Shown piece after piece: positions 8,687 through 16,907 of a stretch of DNA of 64,000 nucleotides. Within the stretch, counting starts at the first letter, position 1. Each line of letters starts with the position of its first letter. The notes beneath the pieces are model-generated. The model was not told the DNA's origin. It ran no database searches and was given only the letters and a program-made list of their open reading frames with translations. Source of the DNA: Hippopus hippopus (Eukaryota > Mollusca > Bivalvia > Cardiida > Cardiidae); assembly GCA_946811185.2 (NCBI GenBank), contig OX328099.1, forward strand, positions 15,899,859 to 15,963,858. The letters run 5' to 3'. The translations under genes were made by a program, and so were the position numbers.

Positions 8687-8893
8687 CTACGATTCTTCCG
8701 CCCGATCCACTGGGATGATTTCACATCCACAGTGTTCGCAGCAAATCGTCGAACCTTCATCATCATCATAAAATCCTTCATCTGTATCTGGACAGTTATG
8801 CTTCTGCCCAAGATACTCGAGTATGGAAAAACATTTCCCACACTCTATCAGACATCTGTTTGCACAGTGAGGGCATACAAGAATTCGAACCAT
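8687..8893 (-). CDS. Small cysteine-rich, zinc-ribbon-like protein (68 aa)
   Basis: Cysteine pairs CPHC (residues 7-10) and ECGKC (about 17-21), and a C-terminal CCEHCGC cluster (about 51-57), suggest one or two zinc-binding folds. An acidic linker (DTDEGFYDDDEG) separates them. ATG at 8893, with TATAAA (8933-8938), CRE (8970-8977) and E2F-like site (8992-8999) upstream on the minus strand and a histone-type stem-loop downstream. Function unknown; context suggests an early regulator. Confidence 0.65.
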   Translation of the reverse strand: MVRILVCPHCANRCLIECGKCFSILEYLGQKHNCPDTDEGFYDDDEGSTICCEHCGCEIIPVDRAEES

Positions 8894-8932
8894 TCTGGAA
8901 CAAATATGATTTTATGTAAAATATCACTGGGC

Positions 8933-8999
8933 TTTATAGCTTTACAGGAGGATTGAACTAGATGACTCATGACGTCATTTTCTCCTATGTTTTTCCCGC
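8933..8999 (-). promoter_or_regulatory. Promoter module A, second copy
   Basis: TATAAA at 8933-8938, TGACGTCA at 8970-8977 and TTTCCCGC at 8992-8999 in the same order and almost the same spacing as at 983-1049. Confidence 0.7.
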
Positions 9000-9104
9000 G
9001 TCGGCGTTTCATTAACATTGTGCAATCAAATCGACGGTTATATTGGTGTTTTTTACCACTCCTAATTCGGTGTCACACAGTACAATACCGGTGCTTTCCG
9101 CCAG

Positions 9105-9239
9105 GTCCGCCCTCTTTAAAAATTTCAATCCTCTGTAAACGTATAAAGCTCGGTGTTATTTTCATATATTCACCATTTCTTTGATTCTCAGCTAACGATC
9201 ACTTCGGAAGCAGTATCAATATTCAGAGTCAGTTGCAAT
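9105..9239 (+). promoter_or_regulatory. Promoter module B, second copy
   Basis: TATAAA at 9142-9147 and the conserved leader of about 90 nt before the ATG at 9240. This is why the longer open frame from 9153 is not used as the start. Confidence 0.65.
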
Positions 9240-9902
9240 ATGAAGCACAACTTAGATGAAATCAACTTGAGCGATTTTCCATCAGTGGAAAACAATGGAG
9301 ACGTTCTTTCATCAGTTATGAATTCGACAATTATCAATCCACCACCGGAGTTAAATTCGACAACCATCATTCCAGCGACAGTGTTTGACAACATTTATGA
9401 AGAGGTAAAGCAGCTAAATTTGAAACAAGATAGCATGATGATCCGAATCATAGATCAGCTGGAGACTTTAAACAGACATTTGGAGGAAATTAAAACTTTA
9501 ACCGCAAGTACTGATCAGCTCAGTAGAAATATCGAGGTACTACGTCAACAGGATCAGCTCATTTCAACAACTCCTGTGAAGATTCCTGTGGAGTTCGAGT
9601 TTGATAAATCCAATCTTCACAATTTAGTGGACTCTATCGTAAGTGTTGTGAAGAAAAATCAACCAAAGAAAAATCAACCAAAGGAAAAACAACCAAGAAA
9701 AACAACAAAGCGGAAATCTGAGGAAGATGGTAACCATCTCCACAAGAAGCAGCGAGTTGATCAAAAACCAACTATACCAATATTGACAGGGCAGGGCAAA
9801 TACGGGAAAAACATTGACAATCACGTTGATTTCAAGATCCCGAAAAAACCAAAGACAGAACGAAAACAACCAAGAAAAAACAACAAAACGGTAGGAATAT
9901 GA
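9240..9902 (+). CDS. Coiled-coil protein with basic tail (220 aa)
   Basis: Start at the ATG at 9240, after the module B leader. The middle is a probable coiled coil (residues about 50-110, VKQLNLKQDSMMIRIIDQLE and on), followed by direct KKNQPKKNQPKEKQPRK repeats and several basic NLS-like clusters to the end. No family recognised; the layout would suit a nucleic-acid-binding or scaffold protein. The final codons come from the start of the right inverted-repeat arm at about 9896. AATAAA signals follow at 10333-10355. Confidence 0.6.
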   Translation: MKHNLDEINLSDFPSVENNGDVLSSVMNSTIINPPPELNSTTIIPATVFDNIYEEVKQLNLKQDSMMIRIIDQLETLNRHLEEIKTLTASTDQLSRNIEVLRQQDQLISTTPVKIPVEFEFDKSNLHNLVDSIVSVVKKNQPKKNQPKEKQPRKTTKRKSEEDGNHLHKKQRVDQKPTIPILTGQGKYGKNIDNHVDFKIPKKPKTERKQPRKNNKTVGI

Positions 9903-10494
9903 AAACAAATATGAAACTCGTGGTGTTTGCGAATTTACATTGCATAAAATTTGTTATATACTGTTTTTTTGCGATTAATTCATTGTAAAATAATTCGTTG
10001 CGAAAAAAATAATTCATTGTGATTAATTCATTGCGATTATTTCGTTGTGAATAATTCATTGTGAAAAAATATTTCAGTGCGATTTTTTCATTGTTAAGAA
10101 AATGTTTTTTTCATTGTCAAGAAATTTTTTATGATGCATTGCAAAAAAATGTTTGCTTGTGATTTTTTCATTGTCAAGAAATTTTTTCATTGTCAAGAAA
10201 TTTTTTATGATGCATTGCAAAAAAAATGTTTCATTGTGATTTTTTTCATTGTTAAGAAATTTTTTTCATTGTCAAGAAATTTTTTTATGATGCATTGCAA
10301 AAAAAATGTTTCAATGTTTAGTTCTGTTCAGTAAATAAAAGTTCAGTAAATAAAAGTTCAAAAACAATAGAGTTCTTCATTCTGTTTTTCCCCCAAAAGA
10401 CTTGTTCTGTCTACATTTTTTCCATACAGCGTCTCATAACTTTTTTGCTATATTAGCATGAAACGTAGCATGGAAAAAATGTATGTGTTTTCTA

Positions 10495-10635
10495 CCCTGG
10501 CCGAGCTCTTTAAAAAATTTCAATCCTCCTTAAACGTATAAACCCCTGCGTTATTTTTCATACATTCACCATTTCTTTGACTCTCAGTTAACGATCACTT
10601 CGAAAGCAGTGTTAATATTCGGGAGCAATATCAAT
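10495..10635 (+). promoter_or_regulatory. Promoter module B, third copy
   Basis: TATAAA at 10537-10542 and the conserved leader, here before a gene copy that is no longer open. Confidence 0.6.
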
Positions 10636-10902
10636 ATGGAAGAGCTAAATCATTAACTACGTGAGGCTCTCCAAGAGTATCTAAATGCCGGACAGCAGTT
10701 ATTGCAACTAACCACTCGTCTCGTAGGAGTGGAGGAACAAAACCAACTGCACTGTATAACACAACCATACAAAGATCTCGGTGAAAGGTTAGTTCAGCTA
10801 TTATTAAAGACAACACCGGATATCATCTTGGTTGATATCGAATTTGGGAGGAAGATTACAGCATGCCCCATTTGCCAAGTGAATTTCGGATGTTGTCATT
10901 AG
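10636..10902 (+). pseudogene. Broken copy of the 88-aa CPxCx4GC protein
   Basis: The ATG at 10636 is followed by an in-frame TAA at 10654-10656, where the intact copy (1464-1730, minus) has a Gln codon. The rest of the frame stays open to CPICQVNFGCCH. A protein could only come from an internal start or readthrough. Its downstream stem-loop is also damaged. Confidence 0.75.
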
Positions 10903-10938
10903 AAGTGGGAAAAAACATAGTCTCCAAAAAAACAAAAC

Positions 10939-10954
10939 AGCCCATTTCACGGCT
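10939..10954 (+). terminator. Decayed histone-type stem-loop
   Basis: AGCCCATTTCACGGCT keeps the outer stem pairs and the TTTC loop but has two mismatches at the top of the stem. It sits 36 nt past the end of the broken gene copy, the same place as the intact examples. Confidence 0.6.
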
Positions 10955-11136
10955 ACCCATCTACCGAACAAGAAAATGTAACAAACCCATGGATTGGCCA
11001 ACAATGAAATCCCCGAACAAGAAAATGTAACAAACCCACGGATTGGCCAACAATAAAACATTTAGTATTAGAAAAAACAACGATGATTCTGATTGGATAA
11101 CATTAATTTGGAGCCAAAACACCATGAAACGCCGAC

Positions 11137-11203
11137 GCGGGAAAAACATAGGAGAAAATGACGTCATGGGTCATCTAGTTCAATCCTCCTGTAAAGCTAT
11201 AAA
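11137..11203 (+). promoter_or_regulatory. Promoter module A, third copy
   Basis: GCGGGAAA (E2F-like, 11137-11144), TGACGTCA (11159-11166) and TATAAA (11198-11203) in order on the plus strand, leading to the ATG at 11255. Confidence 0.7.
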
Positions 11204-11254
11204 ACCCAGCGTTATTTTCCCGCACATCATTCATCTCTCCGACTTGTAGGCATA

Positions 11255-11491
11255 ATGGAATGCGCACTTCGAGACATGAGTTTCAGCGGGCTTGCCCAGC
11301 TATCATCAAAAGAAAAGAAGATGGACGGAAAAAAGAAGGAGATCATCGTGCCTTCTACTGAAGATTGGGGCAGTGACAACAAGCCACCGTTCTCACTGAA
11401 CTTCAACCTAGACGTTCAGGAGCTGAAAAGGCTAAAGAGGCGGGCAGCGAGTAGCTGCCCAGCCTGCAGGAAGGTTGGAGGTTGTGCTTAA
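11255..11491 (+). CDS. Small protein with C-terminal CPxCx4GC motif (78 aa)
   Basis: Unrecognised. It has a mixed-charge N-terminal part with a Lys-rich patch (KEKKMDGKKKE), a basic helix (LKRLKRRAASS), and ends CPACRKVGGCA. The cysteine spacing equals that of the 88-aa protein at 1464-1730 although the rest differs, suggesting a shared C-terminal metal-binding or interaction motif. Promoter module A is upstream. The stop lies in the loop of a 10-bp hairpin (11476-11503), followed by two stem-loops of histone type. Confidence 0.65.
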   Translation: MECALRDMSFSGLAQLSSKEKKMDGKKKEIIVPSTEDWGSDNKPPFSLNFNLDVQELKRLKRRAASSCPACRKVGGCA

Positions 11492-11512
11492 AAACACAAC
11501 CTCCAAAACCAG

Positions 11513-11551
11513 GTCCCTTTTAGGGACACCCCAACAGCCCTTTTCAGGGCT
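11513..11551 (+). terminator. Tandem histone-type stem-loops after the 78-aa gene
   Basis: First a variant with a GTCCCT/AGGGAC stem and 3-nt loop ending in ACCCC (about 11513-11527). Then the full AGCCCTTTTCAGGGCT at 11536-11551 with AACCATCTACCACGGAAG after it. It lies within 60 nt of the stop codon. Confidence 0.75.
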
Positions 11552-11559
11552 AACCATCT

Positions 11560-12495
11560 ACCACGGAAGATCTACCTTTCTTCAAATTGTCAGACGTAAG
11601 TTCTATCTTTTCTTCAAATTGTCATTTCTTCAAATTGTCAGACGAAAGTTCTACCTTCAAGCTGTTAGACGAAAGTTCTATCTTCAAGTTGTCATTTCTT
11701 CAAATTGTCACAGCTCTTTTCAGAGCTAACCCAACAGTCCTTTTCAGGACTAACCATCTACCACGAAAGTTCTATCTTCAAGATGTCAGATGAAAGTTCT
11801 ACCTTCAAGCTGTTAGACGAAAGTTCTATCTTCAAGTTGTCATTTCTTCAAATTGTCACAGCTCTTTTCAGAGCTAACCCAACAGTCCTTTTCAGGACTA
11901 ACCATCTTCCACGAAAGTTCTATCTTCAAATTGTCAGACGAAAGTTCTACCTTCAAGCTGTTAGACGAAAGTTCTATCTTCAAGTTGTCATTTCTTCAAA
12001 TTGTCACAGCTCTTTTCAGAGCTAACCCAACAGTCCTTTTCAGGACTAACCATCTTCCACGAAAGTTCTATCTTCAAATTGTCAGACGAAAGTTCTACCT
12101 TCAAGCTGTTAGACGAAAGTTCTATCTTCAAGTTGTCATTTCTTCAAATTGTCACAGCTCTTTTCAGAGCTAACCCAACAGTCCTTTTCAGGACTAACCA
12201 TCTACCACGAAAGTTCTATCTTCAAGATGTCAGATGAAAGTTCTACCTTCAAGCTGTTAGACGAAAGTTCTATCTTCAAGTTGTCATTTCTTCAAATTGT
12301 CACAGCTCTTTTCAGAGCTAACCCAACAGTCCTTTTCAGGACTAACCATCTTCCACGAAAGTTCTATCTTCAAATTGTCAGACGAAAGTTCTACCTTCAA
12401 GCTGTTAGACGAAAGTTCTATCTTCAAGTTGACATTTCTTCAAATTGTCACAGCTCTTTTCAGGACTAACCATCTACCACGAAAGTTCTATCTTT
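11560..12495 (+). repeat. 148-bp tandem array carrying ten histone-type stem-loops
   Basis: Five copies with exact 148-bp spacing (stem-loop starts 11712, 11860, 12008, 12156 and 12304). Each copy holds AGCTCTTTTCAGAGCT followed, 24 nt on from start to start, by AGTCCTTTTCAGGACT, then CCACGAAAGTTCTATCTTCA-type sequence with repeated GACGAAAGTTCTA blocks. The two stems differ from each other and from the gene-linked ones by compensated changes, while TTTC and AACC are constant. At 12452-12467 the two types are fused into an unpaired hybrid, consistent with recombination at the shared loop. The long open frames across the array are by-products of the repeat. Confidence 0.85.
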
Positions 12496-12544
12496 CTTTT
12501 AGAAGAGATGCGTTCCAAAAGAGTTATACTCCAGAGAGTTATAC

Positions 12545-12880
12545 TGTAAAGAGTAAGAATCATTCATAGAGATGCAGAAAAAAGTCTAAGTCCAACCCAG
12601 TGCTCAGTCTTTTAGAAAGAAAAAATCATTCATAGAGATGTAAAAAAAGACTAAGTCCAACTCAATGGTCAGGCAATTAGAAAGAGAGAAAATCATTCAT
12701 AGGGGAAAAAAGCTAAGACCAACTCAGTGATATAAAATAAATTTCCTTTTAGAAAAGAGAAATCATTCATAGAGATGCAGAAAAAAGTCTAAGTCCAACT
12801 CAATGGTCAGGCAATTAGAAAGAGAAAAAATCATCCATAGGGTGAAAAAACTAAGTCCAACTCAGTGATCTGACCATTTT
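12545..12880. repeat. Right terminal tandem array of element 1
   Basis: About five units, the reverse complement of the left terminal array (TAAGTCCAACTCA core with AATCATTCATAG). Similarity stops near 12875-12880, taken as the right end; a target duplication cannot be tested because the left end is missing. Confidence 0.7.
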
Positions 12881-12904
12881 TTACCCAGTCTGTCAGTCAT
12901 AAGG

Positions 12905-13090
12905 CCTGCACTTTGAATGCTAAATCCCTCTCAGGGTAGAGAGCCTGGGAAAAACTCCCCCCCTTTTCCCTTTTTTGCAAAAAATTCCGCTCAGGGACTG
13001 GAGCCTGGGGCATTTTTGTCCGCGGTTGCTGTCCAAACGGCCGCCATTTTGAATGCTAAATCCCTCTCAGGGAAGAGAGCCTAGGGACAA
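12905..13090. repeat. Direct repeat just outside element 1
   Basis: TTTGAATGCTAAATCCCTCT with CAGGG(T/A)AGAGAGCCT(G/A)GG occurs at about 12911-12948 and 13049-13086, 138 bp apart, with a related segment between. Origin unclear. Confidence 0.6.
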
Positions 13091-13161
13091 AATAAAAAAA
13101 AAATCTTTCGGGGACAGCAAATAGGGACACATTTTTGTCAGGGACGGTGATGTAGGGCACT

Positions 13162-13219
13162 CAGGGACGAGAGAATAGGGACACACTCAGGCCTAGGTGT
13201 GTCCGTATTCTCTCGTCCT
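13162..13219. repeat. Foldback of about 22-bp arms
   Basis: GGACGAGAGAATAGGGACAC pairs with its reverse complement ending near 13217, one mismatch, around a loop of about 9 nt. Probably the centre of a small foldback element. Confidence 0.65.
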
Positions 13220-13263
13220 TTACTACTAACAACGTTATCGTGGTTGTTTAATCGATTAAAATG

Positions 13264-13365
13264 GGCGCTGCCATGTTTAAGATCACGTGATTGGCAGTTC
13301 AAAATGGAAACCACCTTTAAACGGACGAGGTCAGATGTAGGTACGGAATCGGCCGAGTTGTGACA
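13264..13365 (+). repeat. Dispersed repeat shared with 51375-51474
   Basis: About 100 bp, including GATCACGTGATT, ATGGAAAC, ACGGACGAGG and AGATGTAGGTACGGAATCGG, recurs in the same orientation at 51375-51474 inside a Tc1-like remnant. Likely a piece of the same transposon family. Confidence 0.65.
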
Positions 13366-13439
13366 AGTCGCAGAACGCAGGTCATATGTCAGCATCTCCG
13401 AAACTATGCTTATTCCAATCGTACACTCCTATTAAGGTT

Positions 13440-14550
13440 ATGACTAGGTCTCATTCATACCTCTATAAATTTCGCATATAGTCTAGGTCCAATCATTATG
13501 TAATTCTTTAGATAAAGTTATGTATGTGATGAAAAGAATCTGGCATCCGTTGGCTAATAAGATAAAATTCTATTTATTTAACTCGTCTACAATAAATGAT
13601 TAAAATATCAAGCTCGCTTAATAACAGTTTTCTTGTCTTGTTTTAGAAAAGCAAAAAAATCTTAAACGCCAGCTTATGTCAAATCCTATTTATCTATAGC
13701 TCGTGTAAACCAATTTCAAGTTTACTAAATATAGTCACTGAACTGGAGTGTTTATTTCACAGAAATCACAATGACAATACCAGTGATTCACATATCGATA
13801 TGTACTTTAGATCAACGTTTTTAAATTAGTACACGAAAAAATCTTAAAATATCGATTTCAGAGTGCAATAGTGCGGGGATGTTCAAGGTGTTCTAAAACC
13901 CCATTTACAAAGGTTTCTTTCATTATTCAAATGTAAAATGGTAGGCATTTACTCCATTTCAAATTGTTGAAATATTTCTTCAAAGTAAAAAAAAAAGATA
14001 TAATTCGAAAAGAATCTCAGACCCATTGTTCATCTATTCTGTAATTATTACTGCCATTTCTGACAAAATAAGGTTGGAATATATAAAAGGGGAACAAGAA
14101 ATATCTTAAAAAAGATAGACGGTGTAAGTTTGCCAGCAAACATGCAGGGGCCCTTAGAATAAACATCTCTAAATTTTTTACGAATCACAAATTCCTATTT
14201 ATTGATTTGTTTACAGTACCAAAAATTAGGTAAAAAGCCAGCTCTTTCAGGTAGGTCGAAAAATGACAGGAATGGAAGTGGTGGTGTTGCATATGTCGAT
14301 CACTGAGTCAGTCAGTGGGTAGAATTTTTTGTAATTGGGTAGCATCTTTTGTCCTGTCGTGGGCTGCTTCTTTGATCGATCGGTGTTTCGGTGACTCGAT
14401 GGGTTACTTTTTGGTAGGTCAGTGGCCAGTTTACTTCGTTAGTCGTTTGATGAAGTCTTAGTTGTAAGGGCAGTCTGCTGGTGGGTGCCTGCCTATTTAG
14501 TGTAGGTCAGTTTGTTGGTCGGTCGGTTGGTCGGTCATTTAGTCGGCTGT
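13440..14550. other. Non-coding spacer, no gene seen
   Basis: AT-rich sequence without a convincing ORF or repeat up to about 14280. From 14290 to 14540 there is low-complexity GGTCGGT/GTCAGT-type sequence. Confidence 0.6.
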
Positions 14551-14554
14551 ACAG

Positions 14555-14770
14555 AAAATTAACCCTTAACCTGTTAAATAAGTGAAATGAGACTTTGAAG
14601 CCCCGTGTAAAACCCAAAGTTTTGCTAGTTCAAAGGTATTATTTAGGCGGAAAATATTTCCTTTTTGGACAGTGTAGATCCAGGATCAGACCGCACGTTC
14701 TGTGCAGCCTGATCTTGATCTACACTGTCTGCAAATGGTCCTAGAGTTGCGCTTTGCAGCCTAAGGGTTA
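14555..14770. mobile_element. MITE family A copy
   Basis: Ends TTAACCCTTAA and AAGGGTTAA enclose a hairpin, GACAGTGTAGATCCAGGATC pairing with GATCTTGATCTACACTGTC (about 14678-14731). Family A recurs about ten times in the window. Confidence 0.7.
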
Positions 14771-15284
14771 AGATCTATAGGTGATCACTAGCTTTGCGTT
14801 GGTACGACGTTGCTGTAATAGAAGCAAGTTTAGGTCAGAAATCATCTGGCTTGGCTTTTGAAAACATTCAAGGAAAAAAAGGCGAAAAAATGCTGATACT
14901 CAGCTTTCTTTTCTTTTTTTCCACCATGTTTCTTAAAAATTCATAAACAAATCTTTAACTTCATTCTTTTCGGTTATTTATCGGGAAATAATGATGGATT
15001 ATCAGGTTTGACAATTTATGGTTACGACCGGTTAATTAACCGATTTCAAAGCAACTAGTAATGAACCACAGTACGGAACTTTCTTTAGTAAAACGCCTTC
15101 CCTTCCCACTAGGATACCGTTTTACTAACAATTCGTAATTTTTTGCGAAAGAAATTTCGTAACTTTACGCCTACGTACAAATTTACGAAATTCGTCAAAT
15201 ACGTTTAACTAGTCTTCGTAACTGTGAATTTTCGTAAGTAAATATTTCCTAACTCTTCAATTGAAGGCGGAAACAGTAGTTCCT

Positions 15285-15900
15285 GCGCACTAGTTTACTA
15301 GGTCAACAGTGCGTGCCATTCAACCAGAGGGAAATACGATGTAATTTATGCGTATTTACCCTACATTTCTCGCGCTTTACGTAATTTTGCAATGAGTTGT
15401 TATGTGAGGGGGTTACGCCAAGGGGAATTACCGAAAACAACTGTATTGGATTTTTTGATGAAAGTCTCAACAAAAAAGGAGTTAGAAGCATGAAATAAAT
15501 AGACTTTTTGTTGTTCTCGTTGTGAGATCGAAATTTATTTCATCGAGTGAACATCATCGGTAATATTTTCACGAGTAGCAAATTTGAACAACACTTGATT
15601 TGTCGTCTGCAAGTGTTTTGAATTTGGATGAACCTAAGATCTTATCGCCTAATAAAGAGTTAATAAAGTGGGCGACAATTCGTTGCAAGGCAGCCGGTTG
15701 ACTGATGTACATGACGGTTTGTGAATCAAAGGACGAGCTTGCGTACATACTCCAGTATAGGTCTGGCAAGAAACTGGTAACACTGAGCCTTTGATCTCTT
15801 TGTGGCAGCTGGTCAGATTGTGTCGCAGGAAGGCAAGGCTTTTATTGGCCTTCCTGGCATTGCAGTTTACAGCACCATTATGGGTGAACAAAACGTATAG
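15285..15900. repeat. Dispersed repeat shared with 49675-50075, plus family B remnant
   Basis: About 290 bp (15285-15575) match 49675-50075 in inverted orientation (ACATTTCTCGCGCTTTACGT and TTTATTTCATCGAGTGAACA are landmarks), with a shorter relative at 61020-61080. From 15590 the sequence resembles family B flanks (AAGTGTTTTGAATTTGGA). Confidence 0.55.
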
Positions 15901-15969
15901 GAGACTAGAACCTTACATGGTAAAAGAAAAGAACACGATTGGACGGTGAAGAAAATATTGCGATACAAA

Positions 15970-16230
15970 GAAATGGGTCATGCTCTGACAAAAATGGGTT
16001 TATGCATCTCTGTTACGAGAGCTATACCTAGCAGGTCATCGCATAATTTTGGATTCCGAAAAAATTCGTTTTGCCGGAATTTTGGCTGAATACTGGGGTG
16101 AAATAGTCCTTGCAAATGCAGAAAATCGATCGATAGCAAACAGCTTCGACTCATGTCAGCCTGCGCGAACTGCGCAAGCTGACATGGGTCGATACCTTTT
16201 TGCAGATGCATGATGCCTCCTTTTCACAGA
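15970..16230 (-). mobile_element. MITE family C copy
   Basis: Reverse-oriented copy with the hairpin ATGTCAGCCTGCGCGAACTG / CGCAAGCTGACAT at about 16151-16186 and a TGCATCT end. Confidence 0.6.
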
Positions 16231-16654
16231 TCATTGCTTAAATAGTAATTAGTCACATTATTTTTCACAGTCTGGGAGAAATTATCTGTGCTTTTTAGCA
16301 ATCATATGCATGTATATTCAATCGTAACCTTGTTGAACGACCCTCGTTCTGATCGTGACTTGAAAAAATAACCACTGACGCCGATTCTTTTATGATCGAG
16401 AATAATTGGAAATATCGGACATATCAGATAGCTAGATTTATAAATAGCAGAAATATAATGTGAAGTTTATACTGTCCGAGGCCAATAATATTATTTTTTG
16501 AAGGATAACTCGTTTGGCGCAAGAATAAATGTAGCGTTTGCTAAAGATTTTGAAAATTTTTCAAAATTTTTGCTTTGAAGAAATCGTGATAAAGCATAGG
16601 GAAACATCCTGGAATTTATGTTAAGTACAGAAATTTTGTAAAACATTGTGACAA

Positions 16655-16752
16655 AAGGGGAAATTGCTCGTTCCGAGCAATTTCTCCTTTTGCCACAAAG
16701 TTTTCAGAAGTAGTTTGCGGTAAGTTGTTTACGGGGGGGGGGGGGGGGAGTT
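16655..16752. repeat. Hairpin and poly(G) tract
   Basis: GGGGAAATTGCTCG pairs with CGAGCAATTTCTCC (about 16656-16686), a family B-like core. A run of about 16 G follows near 16733-16749. Confidence 0.65.
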
Positions 16753-16907
16753 TAACCAGGTTAGTGTTTAATGTTTATCTCATATAGAATTCTTCTTTTT
16801 TTTTTCAATTATAGACCACAAAGCTTTAACAAACACTGTGAAAAACAGAGAAACTATTTTGAGGATCTAAATTTAGTGTCATCGGGATAACTTTCAAATT
16901 CATTCCA

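Larger units (their letters stand above)
9896..11180. repeat. Right internal inverted-repeat arm of element 1
   Basis: Reverse-complement counterpart of 961-2613. It contains a truncated 3' end of gene 2562-3218, AT-rich repeats (9950-10320), AATAAA signals (10333-10355), promoter module B, a broken copy of the 88-aa gene, 47-bp units and promoter module A. Differences from the left arm show independent decay. Confidence 0.75.
1..12880. mobile_element. Element 1: PolB-encoding element with long inverted-repeat arms
   Basis: The window opens inside a tandem terminal array (1-470) that recurs inverted at about 12545-12875. Inside it, a longer inverted pair (961-2613 and 9896-11180) repeats promoters, a small gene and AT-rich spacers. 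The core (2562-9902) encodes a protein-primed PolB, a CCHC protein and unrecognised proteins. Peripheral small genes end in histone-type stem-loops. No integrase, transposase, packaging ATPase, helicase or capsid gene was recognised, which separates it from Polintons as usually described. It may be a capsid-less relative of PolB viruses, a linear self-replicating element, or part of a larger element, since the left end is outside the window. Confidence 0.75.

Noticed and set aside
9153..9239. Upstream extension of the 9240-9902 ORF to 9153
   Set aside because: It overlaps the conserved module B leader, which in the other copies is non-coding; ATG at 9240 preferred.
11513..12470. CRISPR-like array
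   Set aside because: Regular 148-bp spacing but no short repeat/unique spacer alternation, no cas genes and a eukaryotic context.
11475..12569. Chain of 78-106-residue ORFs across 11475-12569
   Set aside because: They come from a 148-bp tandem repeat; the frame shifts by one per unit and the proteins are translations of the stem-loop array.
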